Of a stretch of DNA of 64,000 nucleotides, positions 36,386 through 43,722 are shown piece by piece. This DNA comes from Elusimicrobia bacterium CG1_02_56_21 (lineage in GTDB: Bacteria > Elusimicrobiota > Elusimicrobia > Elusimicrobiales > UBA9959): positions 1 to 64,000 of the forward strand of contig MNUR01000008.1 in the NCBI GenBank assembly GCA_001871115.1. The letters are read 5' to 3'. The notes below the pieces were generated by a model. The model ran no database searches. It worked only from the letters and a program-made list of their open reading frames with translations, and was not told the DNA's origin. The translations under genes were made by a program, and so were the position numbers. The stretch's first letter is position 1. Each line of letters begins with the position of its first letter.

Positions 36386-36679
36386 TTATTTATGCGCTTC
36401 GGTCTGCACCGCGCCGGCGGCAGCGGGGGCTTTGGGCATGGCGAAGTTCATCACGGCAAGCAGACAGATGACCAGGCCGAAGAAGGCGAGACCTTCGATA
36501 AGGGCGGCGGCGATGATCATGGTGGTGCGCAGCGCGGGACCGGCTTCGGGCTGGCGGGCGGTGCCTTCAAGAGCGGCGGCTGCCAGCTTACCGATACCCA
36601 GAGCGGCTCCTATAAGCACGAGACCCGCGCCTAAGCCCGCTCCGATATAACCCAGTCCGAGGAATGTCATGTCGTTCAT
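36386..36679 (-). CDS. atpE: F-type ATP synthase subunit c
   Basis: 97 residues from ATG 36679, with GGAGG about 10 bases upstream; the 25-residue extension to 36754 is rejected. Two helices: YIGAGLGAGLVLIGAALGIG and MIIAAALIEGLAFFGLVICL, joined by the RQP loop (42-44). Ion-binding E62 is followed by Gly and no Gln occurs in helix 1, so the sodium signature is absent and protons are likely. The C-terminal extension (AMPKAPAAAGAVQTEAHK) is longer than in most c subunits. Confidence 0.95.
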   Translation of the reverse strand: MNDMTFLGLGYIGAGLGAGLVLIGAALGIGKLAAAALEGTARQPEAGPALRTTMIIAAALIEGLAFFGLVICLLAVMNFAMPKAPAAAGAVQTEAHK

Positions 36680-36828
36680 TTGTGTACTACCTCCGTGTAA
36701 TATTACCCGCCTAACAGCTTGGCAGGCCCGCCGCTGGCGGAAAAACTGTCGCAAAACTTTGTTTGTGCCGTAACGAGCGCTATGCGCTTCAGACGGCCAA
36801 ATCTTAATCCCGCTTTTCTTCGCAGCTT

Positions 36829-36852
36829 CCCCGCTCCCGACTCCCGATTTCT
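36829..36852 (-). repeat. Post-stop repeat after atpB (a subunit)
   Basis: On the minus strand AGAAATCGGGAGTCGGGAGC follows the atpB stop TAA directly. The rest of the 173-base gap to atpE (36680-36828) contains no gene. Confidence 0.6.
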
Positions 36853-37614
36853 TTAATGCGGGTGCATAGCGGCGCCGGTGAATATGGCCGTCAGGAAAAC
36901 GAAAACATAGGCCTGCAGGAAGGCCACGAACAGTTCCAGCATCAGCGTGAACAGAACCAGCCCCACCGAAATAGGAGCCACGCCGAAACCGACTATCGCG
37001 CTGAGCGAGCCGAAGATGAAGATAAAGCTGATAAAGGCCAGGATAACGATATGCCCGGCTATCATGTTGGCGAAAAGACGGATACAGAGCGCGAAGGTTT
37101 TGGTGACCAGGCCGATAAGTTCTATCGGAAAAAGCAGCGGATAAAGCCAGCCGGGCACGCCCTTGGGCACTATATGGCCGAAGTAGCCGAAAATTCCCTG
37201 CTCCCTTATGCCCGCAAAGTTGACCAGCGCGAAGGTGGTCAGCGCCAGCCCGGCGGTAACGGCCAGGTTGCCGGTGGCGGTAGCCCCGTAAGGAACCAGG
37301 CCCAGAAGGTTGAGCGTGAGGATGAAAAAGAAAAGGCTGGAGAAATAGCCCATATAGGCCGCGCCCTTGTGCCCGAGGTTGGGAACTACCACCTCGTCGC
37401 GGAGGAAGAGCACTATTATCTCTATCATAGCGCGGAACGGCGCGAGGGCCCTGGAGCGGCTCCTGATCAGGAGCGGCAGGCCGAGCACCAGGATGACGGA
37501 GGCTATGCCCATCATCAGAAGATGTTTTGAAATAGGAAGACGGAGGGGGCCCAGGTTTACCCAGGACCAGATATGGTCGACGATGTGGTGCTCAAGAATT
37601 TCTTTTAATCCCAT
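36853..37614 (-). CDS. atpB: F-type ATP synthase subunit a
   Basis: 253 residues with five to six membrane helices. The conserved fourth-helix block KTFALCIRLFANMIAGHIVI has the essential Arg (IRLFANM), and LFTLMLELFVAFLQAYVFVF is the last helix with its Glu and Gln. SLFFFILTLNLLGLVPYGAT matches the family. Forms the proton half-channels against the c ring. Confidence 0.95.
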   Translation of the reverse strand: MGLKEILEHHIVDHIWSWVNLGPLRLPISKHLLMMGIASVILVLGLPLLIRSRSRALAPFRAMIEIIVLFLRDEVVVPNLGHKGAAYMGYFSSLFFFILTLNLLGLVPYGATATGNLAVTAGLALTTFALVNFAGIREQGIFGYFGHIVPKGVPGWLYPLLFPIELIGLVTKTFALCIRLFANMIAGHIVILAFISFIFIFGSLSAIVGFGVAPISVGLVLFTLMLELFVAFLQAYVFVFLTAIFTGAAMHPH

Positions 37615-37882
37615 TATGTTTCAGCGGAAACGCCTCAAATGCCATCTGAACCAGGATAAATGAAACCGTAAACGAGATAATGATTATACCCTTTTCATGG
37701 CGGAGCAGGCAAATCAGGAGCGTAAGGAGGCCCAGACGGATGAAAATTCCCGTCGTAAAAACCAGGTAAAATACTTTATCGGAAGAATTGAGCGCTCTTT
37801 TCATGGCGAGGCGGGAACCCCACCCGCTCAAAGCGCCCAGCGCGGCGCCACAGACCAAAACCAGCGGAATATTATTTATCAA
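37592..37882 (-). CDS. atpI: ATP synthase I-chain-like small membrane protein
   Basis: 96 residues with about four hydrophobic stretches (LVLVCGAALGALSGWGSRLA; VFYLVFTTGIFIRLGLLTLL; GIIIISFTVSFILVQMAF). Position between atpZ and atpB, size and topology match AtpI, a loosely conserved helper in c-ring assembly and magnesium handling. Identity within this family is low. It overlaps atpB by 23 bases and atpZ by 11 bases. Confidence 0.7.
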   Translation of the reverse strand: MINNIPLVLVCGAALGALSGWGSRLAMKRALNSSDKVFYLVFTTGIFIRLGLLTLLICLLRHEKGIIIISFTVSFILVQMAFEAFPLKHNGIKRNS

Positions 37883-38087
37883 CGCTTCCCCCGTCCTTGG
37901 GAAAAAGTTCCCTGACCACGAGGTAAAAACCGCCCGCCATGCCGGCGGCCGCGCCGGCCAGCATCAGCCACGGGCCGGTGCCTAGTTTTTTATCCAGCTG
38001 GTAACCGCCCCAGAAACCGGCGAGCACGGCCACGGCCAGCTCCAGCCCTATCTGAGCGTAATTCCAGTAGTTTTCTTTATCAGCCAC
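37872..38087 (-). CDS. atpZ: AtpZ-like protein (F0F1-ATPase operon gene 1)
   Basis: 71 residues, two helices: YAQIGLELAVAVLAGFWGGY and GPWLMLAGAAAGMAGGFYLV, with the family signature GxxLDxxxGTxPWxxxxGxxxGxxxGF (here YQLDKKLGTGPWLML). Start is a GTG (38087). No ribosome site; a TAGAAT -10 element (38094-38099) ends 7 bases before the GTG, suggesting leaderless translation. First gene of the ATP synthase operon. Confidence 0.85.
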   Translation of the reverse strand: MADKENYWNYAQIGLELAVAVLAGFWGGYQLDKKLGTGPWLMLAGAAAGMAGGFYLVVRELFPKDGGSVDK

Positions 38088-38093
38088 AACTGA

Positions 38094-38099
38094 ATTCTA
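38094..38099 (-). promoter_or_regulatory. -10 element of the ATP synthase operon
   Basis: TAGAAT on the minus strand, 7 bases from the GTG of atpZ. The -35 region is weak (T-rich). The predicted transcript would start on the start codon. Confidence 0.4.
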
Positions 38100-38220
38100 C
38101 AATACTTTAACCCGCCGCAAAAAAAGCGCCGGGCGGACCGGCTGGCGGGCCCGCGCCCCCTTCCGCCGTTTATCCCCGCTCCTCCCGATCTTCTTTGCGG
38201 CCAATCGCTCCCTAAAATGT

Positions 38221-38233
38221 TAGAATCGGTATT
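38221..38233 (+). promoter_or_regulatory. Extended -10 promoter, leaderless start
   Basis: TG-T-TAGAAT (38218-38226) is an extended -10 element; seven bases later comes the ATG at 38234 with no ribosome site between. -35 is weak. Confidence 0.45.
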
Positions 38234-39943
38234 ATGGCTGACAGCTCAGGCAAAAAAATACTGCTGGTGGACACGGACGAAGCGGCCGCGCGGGCGCTGA
38301 CCTCTTTCCTTGAAGAACACGGCTACCATACCCAGACCGTGACCAAATACCAGCAGGCGATCACCGCAGTGCAGAACTGGAAACCGGAACTGATCATCCT
38401 CAATATACTTATACAGACCTTCAACCCGCTTGATTTCATAAGCGAGATCAAAAAAAACCCTTTCACCGAAGCCCAGAAGATAATAATCTTCTCGCAGACC
38501 CCCGACACCGGCATAGTAACAGGCCCCTCGCCCAGGGTCCGGGGCTACCTTACAAAACCGGTGGATTTCGAAGCTCTCAAAGCGGCGCTCCACCAGGCCG
38601 CGCCGCCGCAGGAAAGGGCGCAGCTGACGGTAATGGTAGCCGACGACGACACCGAATTTTCCGACCTTATCAAGATGTTCCTGGAAGCCAATAACTACCG
38701 GCCCCTGGTAGTAAACGATTCCCGGCAGATCATAGAGCGCCTGAAGGCCGTGAAGCCGGACGCGCTGCTGCTGGACATAATGATGCCCGGCAAAGACGGC
38801 TTCGCAATAATGCAGGAGATGCAGGACTCCGCCGAAACGTCCGAAATACCGATAATCATCCTGAGCGCGCTGCGCCTGGAAAACTACCAGGAGCGCGGCA
38901 TACTCACCGGCCTGCCGGAGATAGTGGCGCGCGAGATCCCCGGGGACCTGCTCTTAAAACTTATAGAAGAACAAACTTCCATTAACGGCGGAGCGGCCGA
39001 ACCGCAGAAAACCCTGCGCCCCCGCGTGCTCCTGGCCGACGACCAGACCGAACTGCTCATGCTGATGAAAGAAATGGTTGAGTTCGCCGGCTTCGAGGTG
39101 GTTACGGCCAATGACGGAGTAGAAGCGATGCAGGCGGTTTTCGAGACCAGCCCCGATATTATAGTGCTGGATTACAATATGCCGCGCAAAGACGGCCTGC
39201 AGGTGGCCCAGGACCTTAAAAACAACCCGGTCTTCGCCCATATCCCGATAATCATAGTTACCGGCATCGGCGAAAAAAGCACCAAGCTCAAAGGCCTGAG
39301 CATGGGCATAGACGATTACCTTATAAAGCCCGTAGATACCGACGAACTGGTAGCCCGTATCCGGATGATACTCAAGCGCAATAAGCAGGTCCTCGACACA
39401 AACCCGCTTTCAAAACTGCCGGGCAACCCCTCGATACAGGCCCGCATTGAACGCGAGATACAGAAAGGCGGGGAATTCGCCGTACTTTACCTGGACCTGG
39501 ATAATTTCAAGGCCTATAACGACAATTACGGCTTCGAGGCGGGGGACCGCGTTATAAAGGCCACCGCCAATTTGCTGGTAAAACTCACCATTCAGAACGA
39601 GAACTCCGAGGATTTCATAGGCCATATAGGCGGGGACGACTATATAGTGGTAACTTCCTACGCTAAATCCGAAGAACTGGCCAAGCGCATAACCCTGGCT
39701 TTCGACGAGATCTCTCCCTCCTTCTACAATAAAGCGGACAGGGAGCGCGGCTGCATAGTTTCCACCGACCGGCAGGGCAATATAAAGAAATTCGCCCTGC
39801 TTTCCATCTCCATAGGGATAGTGCAGAATCATACCCGCCCGCTGCACTCCTTCGCGCAGGTCAGCAATATAGGCACAGAGCTTAAAAAAGCGGCCAAAGC
39901 GGCCAATAAGAGCCATTATACCATTGACCGGCGTAAAGATTAG
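38234..39943 (+). CDS. Triple-receiver regulator with GGDEF-like (GGDDY) domain
   Basis: 569 residues, four domains. REC1 (about 7-122) has N57 in place of the phospho-Asp (LIILNIL), so it is a pseudo-receiver. REC2 (131-247) has DDD and D181 but lacks the usual KP motif. REC3 (263-382) is intact: D313 (VLDYNMP) and K365 (IKPVD). The GGDEF-type domain follows (LYLDLDNFKAYND 418-430, GFEAGD, HIGGDDY 464-470), with the same NPLSKLPGN entry and SxDRxG insert as the protein at 703. Likely an integrator of several phospho-inputs; catalytic activity uncertain. Confidence 0.9.
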   Translation: MADSSGKKILLVDTDEAAARALTSFLEEHGYHTQTVTKYQQAITAVQNWKPELIILNILIQTFNPLDFISEIKKNPFTEAQKIIIFSQTPDTGIVTGPSPRVRGYLTKPVDFEALKAALHQAAPPQERAQLTVMVADDDTEFSDLIKMFLEANNYRPLVVNDSRQIIERLKAVKPDALLLDIMMPGKDGFAIMQEMQDSAETSEIPIIILSALRLENYQERGILTGLPEIVAREIPGDLLLKLIEEQTSINGGAAEPQKTLRPRVLLADDQTELLMLMKEMVEFAGFEVVTANDGVEAMQAVFETSPDIIVLDYNMPRKDGLQVAQDLKNNPVFAHIPIIIVTGIGEKSTKLKGLSMGIDDYLIKPVDTDELVARIRMILKRNKQVLDTNPLSKLPGNPSIQARIEREIQKGGEFAVLYLDLDNFKAYNDNYGFEAGDRVIKATANLLVKLTIQNENSEDFIGHIGGDDYIVVTSYAKSEELAKRITLAFDEISPSFYNKADRERGCIVSTDRQGNIKKFALLSISIGIVQNHTRPLHSFAQVSNIGTELKKAAKAANKSHYTIDRRKD

Positions 39944-39977
39944 AGGCGCCGGCGCAATCAAAAGCCCCCAAGGCAAT

Positions 39978-40004
39978 AAAAAAGACCGCCAGGCGGTCTT
40001 TTTT
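39978..40004. terminator. Bidirectional terminator
   Basis: AAAAAAGACCG-ccagg-CGGTCTTTTTT between convergent genes ending at 39943 (+) and 40038 (-). Eleven-pair stem with T runs on both strands. Confidence 0.9.
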
Positions 40005-40037
40005 GTTTTTAGCCGCCACGCGGCTATTATCCCCGGA

Positions 40038-41150
40038 TCAGATAAAAGTCGGCTCGGGAACGGAAGGTTCCCCGTAATATACGGCCGGCTGCACCTGCAT
40101 TCCGTTATCCTGGCCCGGGTAATAAATGGCCGGAACAACCCTGGCCGGGGCCTGGCGCTGCACGGATTGCTGGCGCTGCATCTCGTCTAAGTACCTTTCC
40201 ATTTCCGTCTGCGGAATAAGGGCCTGGACTTCCTTTATCATAGTGACGTCTTCGCCGCGGCCGCCGTTCTGGGTATATACATTAGCCCTGCCGGGAGTGT
40301 AGGCATAAGGGCTGCGGGGGTCTTCCGCGGTACCTGTGCCGGAATCATAAGCGTAGTCCACGCCGCCGCGCACCAAAATCCCCTCTATCTTGAGGGTTTT
40401 AAGATTGAAAACCGGGCTGCCGGAATTACCGCCGAAAGTGTCGAGGTCGGCTACGAAGAACCCGCTGCCTATGCTGCGTACGCTGCCGTTAGTGGCTATC
40501 TTGACCGGCAGGCCGCTGGGATAGCCTATAACCCCAAGCTCCGAAGTCCGCCCTATATTTCCGCGGTTTATAGCAAGAGGATGGCGGCCGGTTACCTTCC
40601 TGTCCAGTTTTACCAGGGCGTAGTCGGCTCCGGCATTATCCACCTGATTGGCTATTACCTGGCTGCAGGAGTAGACGTTCCCGGCCGGGAAAGAGGCAGG
40701 CATCTGTCCCGCGCTGGTTACGGCATAGCCGAAAACCATTTTAACCCTCTCGCAGGGGCCGCCGCGGGGATCGGGCCTGAAGCAGTGGCCGGCAGTGAGA
40801 ACGGTGTCGTCCCCTACAAGGACCCCGGAGCAGAAAGCCCCTACGGGCTGCTCAGCGAAGCGCTCTCCGTCCTGCAGATTATACTTTCCCTTTAAGGAGA
40901 GATTCTTAAGTTTATATCTGCCAGAGGCCTCATCCATAGGTATGGCGGAATCGGCAAAAAGGGCCACGGTAGACTCGGAGTACTTCTGCATTATCCTGTC
41001 GGCTGCGTAGAAATCCACCCTGTCGTCATTACCGTATATGGAAACGGGGATGATCTCCGCATTGCGGCTATTGCCGCCGGCATTAAGAAGCCCGCCTCCG
41101 GTAAGGAGGGCGGCTGCCAGAAGGGTCAAAGTCAGCATCCTGCGTTTCAT
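40038..41150 (-). CDS. Secreted trypsin-like serine protease (V8/S1B type)
   Basis: 370 residues from ATG 41150. A signal peptide (MLTLTLLAAALLTGGGLLNA) is followed by a chymotrypsin fold with triad H122 (VLTAGHC), D176 (ADYALVKLD) and S243 (FGGNSGSPV). CSGVLVGDDTVLTAGHCF is typical of glutamyl-endopeptidase-like enzymes. The Gln/Pro-rich C-terminus (MQRQQSVQRQAPARVVP) looks disordered. An upstream ATG at 41168 lies inside the promoter spacer and is rejected. Periplasmic or secreted; substrate unknown. Confidence 0.9.
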   Translation of the reverse strand: MKRRMLTLTLLAAALLTGGGLLNAGGNSRNAEIIPVSIYGNDDRVDFYAADRIMQKYSESTVALFADSAIPMDEASGRYKLKNLSLKGKYNLQDGERFAEQPVGAFCSGVLVGDDTVLTAGHCFRPDPRGGPCERVKMVFGYAVTSAGQMPASFPAGNVYSCSQVIANQVDNAGADYALVKLDRKVTGRHPLAINRGNIGRTSELGVIGYPSGLPVKIATNGSVRSIGSGFFVADLDTFGGNSGSPVFNLKTLKIEGILVRGGVDYAYDSGTGTAEDPRSPYAYTPGRANVYTQNGGRGEDVTMIKEVQALIPQTEMERYLDEMQRQQSVQRQAPARVVPAIYYPGQDNGMQVQPAVYYGEPSVPEPTFI

Positions 41151-41156
41151 AGTTAT

Positions 41157-41185
41157 ATTATGGAGCATAGGTTGATAAATGTCAA
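41157..41185 (-). promoter_or_regulatory. Strong promoter of the serine protease, leaderless
   Basis: Minus strand TTGACA (41180-41185), 17-base spacer, CATAAT (41157-41162). The expected transcription start, 7 bases on, coincides with the ATG at 41150. Confidence 0.65.
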
Positions 41186-41281
41186 TCCCTAAAGGCCTAG
41201 CAGTTTATAGGTCTTTAGGCCTATATGAGCATTTTTCTGGTTTATCCCCGAGCGATTAGGTCTGGCTCCAGTGTGCCGTGT

Positions 41282-41584
41282 GGGCCGGAACGCAAAACAC
41301 GTTCGGCCACACCGTGGCCTCACTCGGTATTCGCCCGCCGCGCTTATGCAAGCGGCGGGCTCAACGACGGTTTTGCTAACCCGGCCCCCGCGTCACTCTG
41401 GAGAAAGCACCACCCGCGGTTGCCTGGCGGGCAGGGTTAGCAAAAGCCCCTCGGGATGGAGCGAAGCGACAGTTTCCCGCTAAAGGCTTACGCAAGCACC
41501 GAGACCGGGCGGCCGTTCCGGCCACTGCAGTGAGCGGCAGGCGCGCGCACGGTGTGCGCGACGCCGATTTTGCGTTCCGGGCCC
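41282..41584. repeat. Structured intergenic repeat element, copy 1 (nested inverted repeats)
   Basis: A 300-base non-coding element. Terminal arms GGAACGCAAAA (41287-41297) and TTTTGCGTTCC (41568-41578), extended by GGGCC/GGGCCC. Inner arms TTTTGCTAACC (41371-41381) and GGTTAGCAAAA (41435-41445). Hairpins GGCCAC-acc-GTGGCC (41305-41319) and GCCCGCCGC...GCGGCGGGC (41333-41341 / 41352-41360). Its left 95 bases are about 80% identical to 53947-54040. The surrounding gap 41186-41609 holds no convincing gene. Confidence 0.75.
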
Positions 41585-41609
41585 CCAGGCGACCGCCAAA
41601 CTAGAGCAT

Positions 41610-41644
41610 AAAAAAACGCCGCCCGGTTTGACGCGGGCGGCGTT
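41610..41644 (-). terminator. Terminator of the SWIB gene
   Basis: AACGCCGCCCG pairs with CGGGCGGCGTT (11 pairs) and ends in a T run on the minus strand, about 20 bases after the stop at 41664. Confidence 0.92.
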
Positions 41645-41663
41645 AAGTTCAAAAGAAAATAAC

Positions 41664-41927
41664 TTATTTCTTTATGTTCTTGCTGATGATAGTAGCCAGG
41701 TCGAACATCGTGACCTGCTTCTTGTTCGCGAACAGGGGAAGAAGCTTCACATCGGCGTTGATGTTGCGCTTGTTCTTCTTGTCCTGCAGGTTGTTCTTCT
41801 TTATGTACACCCAGATTTTCTTAACGATCTCGGTGCGGGGAAGCGGCTTCGCTCCAACTATCGCGGCGAGGGTATCGTTAGGGGTAACAGGGGCCATGAA
41901 CTTTGAGTTTGTTTTTGCTGCGGGCAT
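41664..41927 (-). CDS. SWIB/MDM2-domain protein
   Basis: 87 residues, almost all a SWIB domain: SKFMAPVTPNDTLAAIVGAK, then PLPRTEIVKKIWVYIKKNNL, QDKKNKRNINADVKL and MFDLATIISKNI. It matches the pattern 'l..ivG...lpR.evvkklW.YIK.nnLqd..nkr.I..D..L..lf......mf.l...i..h'. SWIB domains are typical of eukaryotic chromatin remodelers and of chlamydial and some other bacterial proteins. The basic N-terminus suggests nucleic-acid association. AAGGAGG lies about 10 bases before the ATG. Own promoter and terminator, so a single-gene transcript. Confidence 0.92.
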   Translation of the reverse strand: MPAAKTNSKFMAPVTPNDTLAAIVGAKPLPRTEIVKKIWVYIKKNNLQDKKNKRNINADVKLLPLFANKKQVTMFDLATIISKNIKK

Positions 41928-41972
41928 TGTTTTACGTCCTCCTTAAGGATCACTATCTAAATAATGTATTCA

Positions 41973-42002
41973 TATTAACCTATTTTCCAATGAGGATGTC
42001 AA
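41973..42002 (-). promoter_or_regulatory. Promoter of the SWIB gene
   Basis: Minus strand TTGACA (41997-42002), 18-base spacer, TTAATA (41973-41978); TAATAT overlaps one base further. Leader of about 40 bases with AAGGAGG. Confidence 0.5.
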
Positions 42003-42060
42003 GCCTATGGCTGTGCCGTATCAGAAGCTATGCTTATCAGACGGCCAAGGAAAAGGATAT

Positions 42061-43722
42061 TTACTGCCGCGCCCCGGCTTTGGCCAGTTTCGGGCCGGCG
42101 GCTCTCACTTCCGGGGGGCATTTAGCCTGGAATTTCTTGAAATTCTCAATAAAAAGGGAGCCGAGCTGCTGGTATTTGGACATATAGAGCTTTTTGTCGC
42201 CCCAGGAGCTGGCGGGGTTCAGAACCTCGTCCGGCACGCCGGCGCATTTAGCGGGCACGTCGAAGCCGAAAACCGGGTCTTTCACATACTTAACCTTGCC
42301 CAGCCCGCCCTCCAGGGCGGCGTTCAGCAGCGCGCGGGTATATTTTATGCTGATGCGCTTGCCGATGCCGTAAGGGCCGCCAGTCCAGCCGGTATTCACC
42401 AGCCAGCATTTGGCGCCGTAGCGCAGTATTTTCTTACGGAGCAGCTCCGAATAAACGGCCGGGTGATGCACCATGAAAGGCGCCCCGAAACAAGTGCTGA
42501 AAGTGATCTCGGGCTCTTTGCGCATGTCCAGTTCGGTGGCGCTCACCTTGGCGGTGTAGCCGGAGATAAAGTGGTACATCGCCTGCTCCACGGAAAGCCG
42601 CGCTATGGGCGGCATCACGCCCGAGGCGTCGCAGGTGAGCATAACGATATTAGCCGGGTGGCCGCCGGTCTTGGACTCCACCGCATTGTCTATAAAGCTT
42701 ATCGGATAGGCCGCGCGGGTGTTCTCGGTCAGAGAGGCGTCGTCCAGGTCCAGCTGCCGCGTTACCGGGTCGAAGACCACGTTCTCGAGCACCGTGCCGA
42801 AGCGCCTGGTAGTCGCGAAGATCTGGGGCTCGGCTTTCTCCGAAAGGTTTATAGCCTTGGCGTAGCAGCCGTTCTCTATATTAAATATTCCCTCGTCGCT
42901 CCAGCCGTGCTGGTCGTCGCCGATAAGATTACGGGAAGGGTCGGCGGAAAGAGTGGTCTTGCCGGTGCCCGACAGGCCGAAGAACAGCGCCGTGTCCCCT
43001 TTCTTGCCGGTATTGGCCGAGCAGTGCATGGAGAGTATGCCCTCCAGCGGCAGCAAATAGTTCATCACCGTGAAAACGGCTTTTTTTATCTCCCCTGCGT
43101 AACGGGTATTGCCGATTATCACCAGGCGGGCTTCGAAGTTGATGATGATGAAGGTGCCGGACTGCGTCATGTCTATTTCCGGCGCGGCCTTAAAGCCGGG
43201 CGCGCAGACTATGGTGAAGTCGGGGGCGAATTTACGCAGCTCGTCGTTGGTTTCAGGCTCGAAGAACATGGTTTTGGCGAAAAGGCTGTGCCAGGCGTGT
43301 TCCGTAACGATCCTGACCGGCAGCCGGTGGTTCTTGTCGGCCCCGGCGTAAAGGTCCTGCACAAAAACGTCCCGGCCTTCCAGGTAGCCCTGCAGCCGGT
43401 TGTAAAGGGCGCTGAATTTTTCAGAATTGAAGGGGCGGTTATATTCGCTCCACCATACATGGCCCTCGCTGTCCCCGCCCTTTACCACGAACTTGTCGTT
43501 GGCGGCGCGCGCGGTGAACTTGCCGGTATTCACCACGAAGGGCCCCATGTTCCCTATACGGCCCTCGCCCCTGAAGACGGCTTCCTCGTACATGGCAGGC
43601 ACGGAAAGATTCCAGTATTCGGAGTTTAAATTGGTGAGGCCGTGGTTAGCCAGACCGTAATCGCTTTTAAGAGCCCTGGCTTCTTTGCTCGCCGGGGTTT
43701 TGATGCCTAAATAGTCGTTCAT
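42061..43722 (-). CDS. pckA: Phosphoenolpyruvate carboxykinase (ATP)
   Basis: 553 residues from ATG 43722, which overlaps the aminotransferase stop by 4 bases; the open frame up to 44367 upstream is the wrong frame of that gene. Landmarks: RIVTEHAWHSLFAKTMF, FFGLSGTGKTTLSADPSRNL (P-loop/kinase 1a), DDQHGWSDEGIFNIENGCYA (kinase 2 and metal site), MLTCDASGVMPPIARLS and NTGWTGGPYGIGKRISIKYT. Converts oxaloacetate and ATP to PEP, the entry to gluconeogenesis (or the reverse, anaplerotic, in fermenters). Coupled to an aspartate aminotransferase that supplies oxaloacetate. Confidence 0.97.
   Translation of the reverse strand: MNDYLGIKTPASKEARALKSDYGLANHGLTNLNSEYWNLSVPAMYEEAVFRGEGRIGNMGPFVVNTGKFTARAANDKFVVKGGDSEGHVWWSEYNRPFNSEKFSALYNRLQGYLEGRDVFVQDLYAGADKNHRLPVRIVTEHAWHSLFAKTMFFEPETNDELRKFAPDFTIVCAPGFKAAPEIDMTQSGTFIIINFEARLVIIGNTRYAGEIKKAVFTVMNYLLPLEGILSMHCSANTGKKGDTALFFGLSGTGKTTLSADPSRNLIGDDQHGWSDEGIFNIENGCYAKAINLSEKAEPQIFATTRRFGTVLENVVFDPVTRQLDLDDASLTENTRAAYPISFIDNAVESKTGGHPANIVMLTCDASGVMPPIARLSVEQAMYHFISGYTAKVSATELDMRKEPEITFSTCFGAPFMVHHPAVYSELLRKKILRYGAKCWLVNTGWTGGPYGIGKRISIKYTRALLNAALEGGLGKVKYVKDPVFGFDVPAKCAGVPDEVLNPASSWGDKKLYMSKYQQLGSLFIENFKKFQAKCPPEVRAAGPKLAKAGARQ

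Noticed and set aside
41225-41483. Two short plus-strand frames in the 41.2-41.5 kb gap
   Set aside because: They lie inside the structured repeat and neither is preserved as a frame in copy 2 with sensible substitutions.
42007-43629. Long plus-strand open frame (540 codons) opposite pckA
   Set aside because: Shadow of pckA; composition is Gly/Val/His-rich as expected for an antisense frame.
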